Assembly: GCA_949130485.1 (NCBI GenBank)
Contig: OX422201.1
Coordinates: 1,834,516 to 1,898,515 of the forward strand
Length of the DNA stretch: 64,000 bases
Direction of reading: 5' to 3'
DNA from: Agelas oroides
Lineage: Eukaryota > Porifera > Demospongiae > Agelasida > Agelasidae
Below are positions 25,701-37,700 of the stretch, piece after piece. Below the pieces are notes generated by a model. It ran no database searches. It worked only from the letters and a program-made list of their open reading frames with translations, and was not told the origin of the DNA. Each line of letters begins with the position of its first letter. Position 1 is the stretch's first letter. A program made the position numbers and the translations under genes.

Positions 25701-28700
25701 AGTGTGCTAGAGTGAGGTTGATTCTGGTCGAGCCAGGGTAGAGTGTGGTAGTGTGAGGTAGAGTCGGGGTAGAGTGTGGTAGAGTGAGGTAGAGGCGGGG
25801 TAGAGTGTGGTAGAGTGAGGTAGAGTCTGGTCGAGCCAGGGTAGAGTGTGGTAGAGTGAGGTAGAGTCGAGTCGAGCCAGTTTACAGTGTGGTAGATCGA
25901 GGTAGGGTCGGGTCGAGCCAGGGTAGAGTGTGGTAGAGTGAGGTTGAGTCTGGGTAGAGTGTGGTAGAGTGAGGTAGAGTCAGGGCAGAGTGCGGTACAG
26001 TGAGGTAGAGTCGGGTCGAGCCAGGGTAGAGTGTGGTAGAGTGAGGTAGAGTCGTGGTAGAGTGTGGTAGAGTGAGGTAGTGTCGGGGTAGAGTGTGGTA
26101 CAGTGAGGTAGAGTCGGGTCGAGCCAGGGTAGAGTGTGGTAGAGTGAGGTAGAGTCGTGGTAGAGTGTGGTAGAGTGAGGTAGTGTCGGGGTAGAGGGTG
26201 GTAGAGTTAGGTACAGTCGGGTCCAGCCTGGGTAGAGTGCGGTAGAGTGAGGTAGAGTCGGGGTAGAGTGTGCCAGAGTGAGGTAGAGTCTGGTCGAGCC
26301 AGGGTAGAGTGTGGTAGTGTGAGGTAGAGTCGAGGTAGAGTGTGGTAGAGTGAGGTAGAGGCGGGGTAGGGTGTGGTAGAGTGAGGTAGAGTCGGGTCGA
26401 GCCAGGGTAGAGTGTGGTAGAGTGAGGTAGAGTCGAGTCGAGCCAGTTTACAGTGTGGTAGATTGAGTTAGGGTCGGGTCGAGCCAGGGTAGAGTGTGGT
26501 AGAGTGAGGTAGAGTCGGGGTAGAGTGCGGTACAGTGAGGTAGAGTCGGGTTGAGACAGGGTAGAGTGTGGTAGAGTGAGGTAGAGTCGTGGTAGAGTGT
26601 GGTAGAGTGAGGTAGTGTCGGGGTAGAGTGCGGTACAGTGAGGGAGAGTCGGGTCGAGCAAAGGTAGAGTGTGGTAGAGTGAGGTAGAGTCGTGGTAGAG
26701 TGTGGTAGAGTGAGGTAGTGTCGGGGTAGAGGGTGGTAGAGTGAGGTACAGTCGGGTCCAGCCTGGGTAGAGTGCGGTAGAGTGAGGTAGAGTCGGGGTA
26801 GAGTGTGCTAGAGTGAGGTAGAGTCTGGTCGAGCCAGGGTAGAGTGTGGTAGTGTGAGGTAGAGTCGGGGTAGAGTGTGGTAGAGTGAGGTAGAGTCGGG
26901 TCGAGCCAGGGTAGAGTGAGGTAAAGTGTTGTAGAGTGAGGTAGAGGCGGGGTAGAGTGTGGTAGAGTGAGGTAGTGTCGGGGTAGAGTGTGGTAGAGTG
27001 AGGTAGAGTCGGGTCGAGCCAGGGTAGAGTGTGGTAGAGTGAGGTAGAGTCGAGTCGAGCCAGTTTACAGTGTGGTAGATTGAGGTAGGGTCGGGTCGAG
27101 CCAGGGTAGAGTGTGGTAGAGTGAGGTTGAGTCGGGTTAGAGTGTGGTAGAGTGTGGTAGAGTCGGGGTAGAGTGCGGTACAGTGAGGTAGAGTCGGGTC
27201 GAGCCAGGGTAGAGTGTGGTAGAGTGAGGTAGAGTCGTGGTAGAGTGTGGTAGAGTGAGGTAGTGTCGGGGTAGAGGGTGGTAGAGTGAGGTACAGTCGG
27301 GTCCAGCCTGGGTAGAGTGTGGTAGAGTGAGGTAGAGTCGGGGTAGAGTGTGCTAGAGTGAGGTAGAGTCTGGTCGAGCCAGGGTAGAGTGTGGTAAAGT
27401 GTGGTAGAGTGAGGTAGAGGCGGGGTAGAGTGTGGTAGAGTGAGGTAGAGTCGGCTCGAGCCAGGGCAGATTGTAGTAGAGTGAGTTAGAGACGGGTAAC
27501 GCAAGAGTAGAGTGTGGTACAGTGAGGTAGAGTCTGGTCGAGCCTGGGTAGAGTGTGGTAGACGGAGGTAGAGTCAGGTCGAGATAGGCTAGAGTGTGGT
27601 TGAGTGAAGTAGAGTCGGGGTAGAGTGTGGTACAGTGAGTTAGAGTCGGGGTAGAGTGTGGTAGATTGAGGTGGAGTCGGATCTAGCCTGGGTAGAGTGT
27701 GATAGAGCGAGGTAGAGTAGGGGTAGAGTGTAGAAGATGGAGGTAGAGTCGGGGTAGAGTGGGCTAGAGTGAGGTAGAGTCTGATCGAGCCAGGGTAGAG
27801 TGTGGTAGAGGGAGGTAGACACGTGGTGGATTGTGGTAGAGTGAGGTAGAGTCGGGGTAGAGTGTGGTAGAGTGAGGTAGAGTCGGGTCTAGCCAGGTTA
27901 GAGCGTGGTGGACTGAGGAAGAGTAGGGTTTAGCAAGGGTAGAGTGTGGTAGAGTGAGGTAGAGTCGGGTCGAGCCAGGGTAGAGTGTCGTAGAGTGAGG
28001 TACAGTCAGGTCGAGCCGGGGTAGAGAGTGGTAGAGTGAGGTAGAGTCGGGGTAGAGTGTGGTACAGTGAGGTAGAGTCGGAGTAGAGTGTGGTAGAGTG
28101 ATGTCGAGTCGAGTCGAGCCAGTTTACAGTGTGGTAGATTGAGGTAGGGTCGGGTTGAGCCAGGGTAGAGTGTGGTAGAGTGAGGTTGAGACGGGGTAGA
28201 GTCAGGGTAGAGTGCGGTAGAGTGAGGTAGAATCGGGTCGAGCCAGGGTAGAGTGTGGTAGAGTGAGGTAGAGTCGTGGTAGAGTGTGGTAGAGTGAGGT
28301 AGTGTCGGGGTAGAGGGTGGTAGAGTGAGGTAGAGTCGGGTCCAGCCTGGGTAGAGTGTGATAGAGTGAGGTAGAGTCGGGGTAGAGTGTGCTAGAGTGA
28401 GGTAGAGTCTGGTTGAGCCAGGGTAGAGTGTGGTAGTGTGAGGTAGAGTCGGGGTAGAGTGCGGTAGAGTGAGGTAGAGGTGGGGTAGAGTGTGGTAGAG
28501 TGAGGTAGAGTCGGGTCGAGCCAGGGTAGAGTGTGGTAAAGTGTGGTAGAGTGTGGTAGAGGCGGGGTAGAGTGTGGTAGAGTGAGGTAGATTCGGCTCG
28601 AGCCAGGGTAGAGTGTAGTAGAGTGAGTTGGAGTCGGGAAACGCAAGGGTAGAGTGTGGTAGAGTGAGGTAGAGTCAGGTCGAGACAGGGTAGAGTGTGG

Positions 28701-31700
28701 TAGAGTGAAGTAGAGTCGGGGTAGAGTGTGGTACAGTGAGGTAGAGTCGGGGTAGAGTGTGGTAGAGTGAGGTGGAGTCGGATCGAGCCTGGGTAGAGTG
28801 TGGTAGAGCGAGGTAGAGTAGGGGTAGAGTGTGGTAGAGTGAGGTAGAATCGGGGTAGAGTGTGGTACAGTGAGGTAGAGTCGGGGTAGAGTGTGGTAGA
28901 GTGAGGTAGAGTCGGGTCGAGCCAGGGTAGAGTGTGGTAGAGTGTGGTAGAGTCGAGTCGAGCCAGTTTACACTGTGGTAGATTGAGGTAGGGTCGGGTC
29001 AAGTCAGGTTAGAGTGTGGTAGAGTGAGGTTGATTCGGGGTAGAGTGTGGTAGAGTGAGGTAGAGTCGGTGTAGAGCGCGGTACAGTGAGGTAGAGTCGG
29101 GTCGAGCCAGGGTAGAGGGTGGTAGAGAGAGGTAGAGTTGTGGTAGAGTGTGGTAGAGTGAGGTAGTGTCGGGGTAGAGGGTGGTAGAGTGAGGTAGAGT
29201 CGGGTCCAGCCTGGGTAGAGTGTGGTAGAGAGAGGTAGAGTAGGGTCGAACCAGGGTAGAGAATGGTAGAGTGCGGTAGAGTAGGATCGAGCCAGGGTAG
29301 AGTATGGTAGAGTGAGGTAGAGTCGGGGTAGAGTGTGGAAGAGTGAGGTAGAGTCGGGAGATAGTGTGCTAGAGTGAGGTAGAGTCTGGTTGAGCCAGGG
29401 TAGAGTGTGGTAGTGTGAGGTAGAGTCGGGGTAGAGTGTGGTAGAGTCGTGGTAGAGTGTGGTAGAGTGAGGTAGAGTCGTGGTAGAGTGTGGTAGAGTG
29501 AGGTTGTGTCGGGGAGAGGGTGGTAGAATGAGGTACAGTCGGGTCCAGCCTGGGTAGAGTGTGGTAGAGTGAGGTAGAGTCTGGTCGAGCCAGGGTAGAG
29601 TGTGGTAGTGTGAGGTAGAGTCGGGGTAGAGTGTGGTAGAGTGATGTAGAGGTGGGATAGAGTGTGGTAGAGTGAGGTAGAGTCGGGTCGAGCAAGGGTA
29701 GAGTGTGGTAAAGTGTGGTAGAGTGAGGTAGAGGCGGTGTAGAGTGTGGTAGAGTGAGGTAGAGTCGAGTCGAGCCAGTTTACAGTGTGGTAGATTGAGG
29801 TAGGGTCGGGTCAAGCCAGGGTAGAGTGTGTTAGAGTGAGGTTGAGTCGGGGTAGAGTGTGGTAGAGTGAGGTAGAGTAGGGGTAGAGTATGGTAGAGTG
29901 AGGAAGAGTCGGGTCGAGCCAGGGTAGAGTGTGGTAGAGTTTGGTAGAGTCGAGTCGAGCCAGTTTACAGTGTGGTAGATTGAGGTAGGGTCGGGTCAAG
30001 TCAGGGTAGAGTGTGGTAGAGTGAGGTTGATTCGGGGTAGAGTGTGGTAGAGTGAGGTAGAGTCGGGGTAGAGTGCGGTACAGTGAGGTAGAGTCGGGTC
30101 GAGCCAGGGTAGAGTGTGGTAGAGTGAGGTAGAGTCGTGGTAGAGTGAGGTAGAGTGAGGTAGTGTCGGGGTAGAGGGTGGTAGAGTGAGGTAGAGTCGG
30201 GTCCAGCCTGGGTAGAGTGTGGTAGAGAGAGGTAGAGTCGGGTCGAACCAGGGTAGAGTGTGGTAGAGTGCGGTAGAGTAGGATCGAGCCAGGGTAGAGT
30301 ATGGTAGAGTGAGGTAGAGTCGGGGTAGAGTGTGGAAGAGTGAGGTAGAGTCGGGAGATAGTGTGCTAGAGTGAGGTAGAGTCTGGTCGAGCCAGGGTAG
30401 AGTGTGGTAGTGTGAGGTAGAGTCGGGGTAGAGTGTGGTAGACTGAGGTAGAGGCGGGGTAGAGTGTGGTAGAGTGAGGTAGAGTCGGGGTAGAGTGTGG
30501 AAGAGTGAGGTAGAGTCGGGGTAGAGTGTGGTAGAGTGAGTAAGAGTCGGGTAACGCAAGGGTAGAGTGTGGGAGAGTGAGGTAGAGTCGGGTCGAACCA
30601 GGGTAGAGTGTGATAGAGTGCGGTAGAGTAGGATCGAGCCAGGGGAGAGTATGGTAGAGTGAGGTAGAGTCGGGGTAGAGTGTGGAAGAGTGAGGTAGAG
30701 TCGGGAGATAGTGTGCTAGAGTGAGGTAGAGTCTGGTCGAAGCAGGGTAGAGTGTGGTAGTGTGAGGTAGAGTCAGGGTAGAGTGTGGTAGAGTGAGTTA
30801 GAGGTGGGGTAGAGTGTGGTAGAATGAGGTAGAGTCTGGGTAGAGTGTGGAAGAGTGAGGTAGAGCCAGGGTAGAGTGTAGTAGAGTGAGTTAGAGTCGG
30901 GTAACACAAGGGTAGAGTGTGGGAGAGTGTGGTAGAGTCGGGTCGAGCCAGCGTAGAGTGTGGTAGAGGGAGGTAGAGTCAGGTCGAGACAGGGTAGAGT
31001 GTGGTAGACTGAAGTAGAGTCGGGGCAGAGTGTGGTACAGTGAGGTAGAGTCGGGTCGAGCCAGGGTAGAGTGTGGTAGAGTGAGGTAGAGTCGTGGTAG
31101 AGTGTGGTAGAGTGAGGTAGTGTCGGGGTAGAGTGCGGTACAGTGAGGTAGAGTCGGGTCGAGCCAAGGTAGAGTGTGGTAGAGTGAGGTAGAGTCGTGG
31201 TAGAGTGTGGTAGAGTGAGGTAGTGTCGGGGTAGAGGGTGGTAGAGTGAGGTACAGTCGGGTCCAGCCTGGGTAGAGTGCGGTAGAGTGAGGTAGAGTCG
31301 GGGTAGAGTGTGCTAGAGTGAGGTAGAGTCTGGTCGAGCCAGGGTAGAGTGTGGTAGTGTGAGGTAGAGTCGGGGTAGAGTGCAGTAGAGTGAGGTAGAG
31401 GCGGGGTAGAGTGTGGTAGAGTGAGGTAGAGTCGGGTCGAGCCAGGGTAGAGTGTTGTAAAGTGTGGTAGAGTGAGGTAGAGGCGGGGTAGAGTGTGGTA
31501 GAGTGAGGTAGAGGCGGGGTAGAGTGTGGTAGAGTGAGGTAGAGTCGGGTCTAGCCAGGGTAGAGTGTGGTAGAGTGAGGTAGAGTCAGAGTCGAGCCAG
31601 TTTACAGTGTGGTAGATTGAGGTAGGGTCGGGTCGAGCCAGGGTAGAGTGTGGTAGAGTGAGGTTGAGTCGGGGTAGAGTGTGGAAGAGTGAGGTAGAGT

Positions 31701-34700
31701 CGGGGTAGAGTGCGGTACAGTGAGGTAGAGTCGGGTCGAGCTAGGGTAGAGTGTGGTAGAGTGAGGTAGAGTCGTGGTAGAGTGTGGTAGAGTTGGTAGT
31801 GTCGGGGTAGAGGGTGGTAGAGTGAGGTACAGTCGGGTCCAGCCTGGGTAGAGTGTGGTAGAGTGAGGTAGAGTCGGGGTAGAGTGTGCTAGAGTGAGGT
31901 AGAGTCTGGTCGAGCCAGGGTAGAGTGTGGTAGTGTGAGGTAGAGTCGGGGTAGAGTGCGGTAGAGTGAGGTAGAGGCGGGGTAGAATGTGGTAGAGTGA
32001 GGTAGAGTCGGATCGAGCCAGGGTAGAGTGTGGTAAAGTGTGGTAGAGTGAGGTAGAGGCGGGGTAGAGTGTGGTAGAGTGAGGTAGAGACGGCTCGAGC
32101 CTGGGCAGATTGTAGTAGAGTGAGTTAGAGTCGGGTAACGCAAGAGTAGAGTGTGGTAGAGTGAGGTAGAGTCTGGTCGAGCCAGGGTAGAGTGTCGTAG
32201 ACTGAGGTAGAGTCAGGTCTAGACAGGGTAGAGTGTGGTAGAGTGAAGTAGAGTCGGGGTAGAGTGTGGTACAGTGAGGTAGAGTCGGGGTAGAGTGTGG
32301 TAGAGTAAGGTGGAGTCGGATCTAGCCTGGGTAGAGTGTCATAGAGCGAGGTAGAGTAGGGGTAGAGTGTGGAAGACGGAGGTAGAGTCGGGGTAGAGTG
32401 GGCTAGAGTGAGGTAGAGTCGGATCCAGCCAGGGTAGAGTGTGGTAGAGGGAGGTACACTCGTGGTGGAGTGTGGTAGAGTGAGGTAGAGTTGGGGTAGA
32501 GTGTGGTAGAGTGAGGTAGAGATGGGTCTAGCCAGGTTAGAGCGTGGTGGAGTGAGGAAGAATAGGGTCGAGCAAGGGTAGAGTGTGGTAGAGTGAGGTA
32601 GAGTCGGGTCGAGCCAGGGTAGAGTGTGGTAGAGTGAGGTACAGTCAGGTCGAGCCGGGGTAGAGAGTGGTCGAGAGAGGTAGAGTCGAGGTAGAGTGCG
32701 GTACAGTGAGGTAGAGTCGGGGTAGAGTGTGGTAGAGTGATGTAGAGTCGAGTCGAGCCAGTTTACAGTGTGGTAGATTGAGGTAGGGTCGGGTTGAGCC
32801 AGGTTAGAGTGTGGTAGAGTCAGGTTGAGTCGGGGTAGAGTGTGGTAGAGTGAGGTAGAGTCAGGGTAGAGTGCGGTACAGTGAGGTAGAGTCGGGTCGA
32901 GCCAGGGTAGAGTGTGGTATAGTGAGGTAGAGTCGTGGTAGAGTGTGGAAGAGTAGGAGGTAGTGTCGGGGTAGAGGGTGGTAGAGTGAGGTAGAGTCGG
33001 GTCCAGCCTGGGTAGAGTGTGATAGAGTGAGGTAGAGTCGGGGTAGAGTGTGCTAGAGTGTGGTAGAGTCCGGTCGAGCCAGGGTAGAGTGTGGTAGTGT
33101 GAAGTAGAGTCGGGGTAGAGTGCGGTAGAGTGTGGTAGAGGTGGGGTAGAGTGTGGTAGAGTGAGGTAGACTCGGGTCGAGCCAGGGTAGAGTGTGGTAA
33201 AGTGCGGTAGAGTGTGGTAGAGGCGGGGTAGAGTGTGGTAGAGTGAGGTAGAGTCGGCTCGAGCCAGGGTAGTCTGTAGTAGAGTGAGTTAGAGTCGGGT
33301 AACGCAAGGGTAGAGTGTGGTAGAGTGAGGCAGAGTCGGGTCGAGCCAGGATAGAGTGTGGTAGAGTGAGGTAGAGTCAGGTCGAGACAGGGTAGAGTGT
33401 GGTAGAGTGAAGTAGAGTCGGGGTAGAGTGTGGTACAGTGAGGTAGAGTCGGGGTAGAGTGTGGTAGAGTGAGGTGGAGTCGGATCGAGCCTGGGTAGAG
33501 TGTGGTAGAGCGAGGTAGAGTAGGGGTAGAGTGTGGTAGAGTGAGGTAGAGTCGGGGTAGAGTGTGGTACAGTGAGGTAGAGTCGGGGTAGAGTGTGGTA
33601 GAGTGAGGTAGAGTCCGGTCGAGCCAGGGTAGAGTGTGGTAGAGTGTGGTAGAGTCGAGTCGAGCCAGTTTACAGTGTGGTAGATTGAGGTAGGGTCGGG
33701 TCAAGTCAGGGTAGAGTGTGGTAGAGTGAGGTTGATTCGGGGTAGAGTGTGGTAGAGTGAGGTAGAGTCGGGGTAGAGTGCGGTACAGTGAGGTAGAGTC
33801 GGGTCAAGCCAGGGTAGAGTGTGGTAGAGTGAGGTAGATTCGTGGTAGAGTGTGGTAGAGTGAGGTAGTTTCGGGGTAGAGGGTGGTAGAGTGAGGTACA
33901 GTCGGGTCCAGCCTGGGTAGAGTGTGGTAGAGTGAGGTAGAGTCGGGGTAGAGTGTGGTAGACTGAGGTAGAGTCAGGTTGAGACAGGGTAGAGTGTGGT
34001 AGAGTGAAGTAGAGTCGGGGTAGAGTGTGGTACAGTGAGGTAGAGTCGGGGTAGAGTGTGGTAGAGTGAGGTGGAGTCGGATCGAGCCTGGGTAGAGTGT
34101 GATAGAGCGAGGTAGAGTAGGGGTAGAGTGTGGAAGAGGGAGGTAGAGTCGGGGTAGAGTGGGCTAGAGTGAGGTAGAGTCCGATCGAGCCAGGGTAGAG
34201 TGTGGTAGAGGGAGGTAGACTCGTGGTGGAGTGTGGTAGAGTGAGGTAGAGTCGGGGTAGAGTGTGGTAGAGTGAGGTAGAGTCGGATCTAGCAAGGTTA
34301 GAGCGTGGTGGAGTGAGGAAGAGTAGGGTCGAGCAAGAGTAGAGTGTGGTAGTGTGAGGTAGAGTTGAGTCGAGCCAGGTTAGAGTGTGGTAGAGTGAGG
34401 TACAGTCAGGTCGAGCCGGGGTAGAGAGTGGTAGAGTGAGGTAGGGTCGGGGTAGAGTGTGGTACAGTGAGGTAGAGTCGGGGTAGAGTGTGGTAGAGTG
34501 ATGTAGAGTCGAATCGAGCCAGTTTACAGTGTGGTAGATTGAGGTAGGGTCGGGTTGAACCAGGGTAGAGTGTGGTAGAGTGAGGTTGAGTCGGGGTAGA
34601 GTGTGGTAGAGTGAGGTAGAGTCAGGGTAGAGTGCGGTACAGTGAGGTAGAGTCGGGTCGAGCCAGGGTAGAGTGTGGTAGAGTGAGGTAGAGTCGTGGT

Positions 34701-37700
34701 AGAGTGTGGTAGAGTGAGGTAGTGTCGGGGTAGAAGGTGGTAGAGTGAGGTAGAGTCGGGTCCAGCCTGGGTAGAGTGTGGTAGTGTGAGGTAGAGTCGG
34801 GGTAGAGTGTGGTAGAGTGAGGTAGAGGCGGGGTAGAGTGTGGTAGAGTGAGGTAGAGTCGGGTCGAGCCAGGGTAGAGTGTGGTAGAGTGAGGTAGAGT
34901 CGAGTCGAGCCAGTTTACAGTGTGGTAGATTGAGGTAGGGTCGGGTCGAGCCAGGGTAGAGTGTGTTAGAGTGAGGTTGAGTAGGGGTAGAGTGTGGTAG
35001 AGTGAGGTAGAGTCGGGGTAGAGTGCGGTACAGTGAGGTAGAGTCGTGGTAGAGTGTGGTAGAGTGAGGTAGTGTCGGGGTAGAGTGCGGTACAGTGAGG
35101 TAGAGTCAGGTACAGCCAGGGTAGAGTGTGGTAGAGTGAGGTAGAGTCGTGGTAGAGTGTGGTAGAGTGAGGTAGTGTCGGGGTAGAGGGTGGTAGAGTG
35201 AGGTACAGTCGGGTCCATCCTGGGTAGAGTGTGCTAGAGTGAGGTAGAGTCTGGTCGAGCCAGGGTAGAGTGTGGTAGTGTGAGGTAGAGTCGGTGTAGA
35301 GTGTGGTAGAGTGAGGTAGAGGCGGGGTAGAGTGTGGTAGAGTGAGGTACAGTCGGGTCGAGCAAGGGTAGAGTGTGGTAGAGTGAGGTAGAGTCGAGTC
35401 GAGCCAGTTAACAGTGTGGTAGATTGAGTTAGGGTTGGGTCGAGCCAGGGTAGAGTGTGGTAGAGAGAGGTTGAGTCGGGGTAGAGTGTGCTAGAGTGAG
35501 GTAGAGTCGGGGTAGAGTGCGGTACAGTGAGGTAGAGTCGGGTCTAGCCAGGGTAGAGTGTGGTAGAGTGAGGTAGAGTCGTAGTAGAGTGTGGTAGAGT
35601 GAGGTAGTGTCGGGGTAGAGTGCGGTACAGTGAGGTAGAGTCGGGTCGAGCCAGGGTAGAGTGTGGTAGAGTGAGGTAGAGTCGTGGTAGAGTGTGGTAG
35701 AGTGAGGTAGTGTCGGGGTAGAGAGTGGTAGAGTGAGGTACAGTCGGGTCCAGCCTGGGTAGGGTGTGGTAGAGTGAGGTAGAGTCGAGGTAGGAGTGTG
35801 CTAGAGTGAGGTAGAGTCTGGTCGAGCCAGGGTAGAGTGTGGTAGTGTGAGGTAGAGTCGGGGTAGAGTGTGGTAGAGTGAGGTAGAGGTGGGGTAAAGT
35901 GTGGTAGAGTGAGGTAGAGTCGGGTCGAGCCAGGGTAGAGTGTGGTAAAGTGTGGTAGAGTGAGGTAGAGGCGGGGTAGAGTGCGGTACAGTGAGGTAGA
36001 GTCGGGTCGAGCCAGGGTAGAGTGTAGTAGAGTAGTAGAGTCGTGGTAGAGTGTGGTAGAGTGAGGTAGTGTCGGGGTAGAGGGTGGTAGAGTGAGGTAG
36101 AGTCGGGTCCAGCCTGGGTAGAGTGTGGTAGAGAGAGGTAGAGTCGGGTAGAAGCAGGGTAGAATGTGGTAGAGTGTGGTAGAGTAGGATCGAGCCAGGG
36201 TAGAGTATGGTAGAGTGAGGTAGAGGCGGGGTAGAGTGTGTTGGAGTGAGGAAGAGTCGGAGTAGAGTGTGGAAGAGTGAGGTAGAGTCGGGGTAGAGTG
36301 TGGTAGAGTGAGTTAGAGTCGGGTAACGCAAGGGTAGAGTGTGGGAGAGTGAGGTAGAGTCGGGTCGAGCCAGGGTAGAGTGTGGTAGAGGGAGGTACAG
36401 TCAGGTCGAGACAGGGTAGAGTGTGGTAGACTGAAGTAGAGTCGGGGCAGAGTGTGGTACAGTGAGGAAGAGTCGGGGTAGGGTGTAGTAGAGTGAGGTA
36501 GAGTCGGGTCGAGCCAGGGTAGAGTGTAGTACAGTGAGCTAGAGTCGAGTAACGCAAGGGTAGAGTGTGGGAGAGTGAGGTAGAGTCGGGTCGAGCCAGG
36601 GTAGAGTGTGGTAGAGTGCGGTAGAGTAGGATCGAGCCAGGGGAGAGCATGGTAGAGTGAGGTAGAGTGGGGGTAGAGTGTGGAAGAGTGAGGTAGAGTC
36701 GGGAGATAGTGTGATAGAGTGAGGTAGAGTCTGGTCGAGCCAGGTTAGAGTGTGGTAGTGTGAGGTAGAGTCGGGGTAGAGTGTGGTAGAGTGAGGTAGA
36801 GGCGGGGTAGAGTGCGGTAGAGTGAGGTAGAGTCGGGTCGAGCCAGGGTAGAGTGTGGTAGAGTGAGGTAGAGTCGAGTCGAGCCAGTTTACAGTGTGGT
36901 AGATTGAGGTAGGGTCGGGTCGAGCCAGGGTAGAGTGTGCTAGAGTGAGGTTGAGTCGGGGTAGAGTGTGGTAGAGTGAGGTAGAGTCGGGATAGAGTGC
37001 GGTACAGTGAGGTAGAGTCGGGTCGAGCCAGGGTAGAGTGTGGTAGAGTGAGGTAGAGTCGTGGTAGAGTGTGGTAGAGTGAGGTAGTGACGGGGTAGAG
37101 TGCGGTACAGTGAGGTAGAGTCGGGTAGAGCCAGGGTAGAGTGTGGTAGAGTGAGGTAGAGTCGTGGTAGAGTGTGGTAGAGTGAGGTAGTGTCGGGGTA
37201 GAGGGTGGTAGAGTGAGGTACAGTCGGGTCCAGCCAGGTTAGAGTGTGGTAGTGTGAGGTAGAGTCGGGGTAGAGTGTGGTAGAGTGAGGTAGAGGCGGG
37301 GTAGAGTGTGGTAGAGTGAGTTAGAGTCGGGTCGAGCCAGGGTAGAGAGTGATAGAGTGAGGTAGAGTCGAGTCGAGCCAGTTTACAACGTGGTAGATTG
37401 AGCTAGGGTCGGGTCGAGCCAGGGTAGAGTGTGGTAGAGTGAGGTTGAGTCGGGGTAGAGTGTGGTAGAGTGAGGTAGAGTCGGGGTAGAGTGCGGTACA
37501 GTGAGGTAGAGTCGGGTCGAGCCAGGGTAGAGTGTGGTAGAGTGAGGTAGAGTCGTTGTAGAGTGTGGTAGAGTGAGGTAGTGTCGGAGTAGAGTGCGGT
37601 ACAGTGAGGTAGAGTCGGGTCAAGCCAGGGTAGGGTGTGGTAGAGTGAGGTAGAGTCGTGGTAGAGTGTGGTAGAGTGAGGTAGTGTCGGGGTAGTGGGA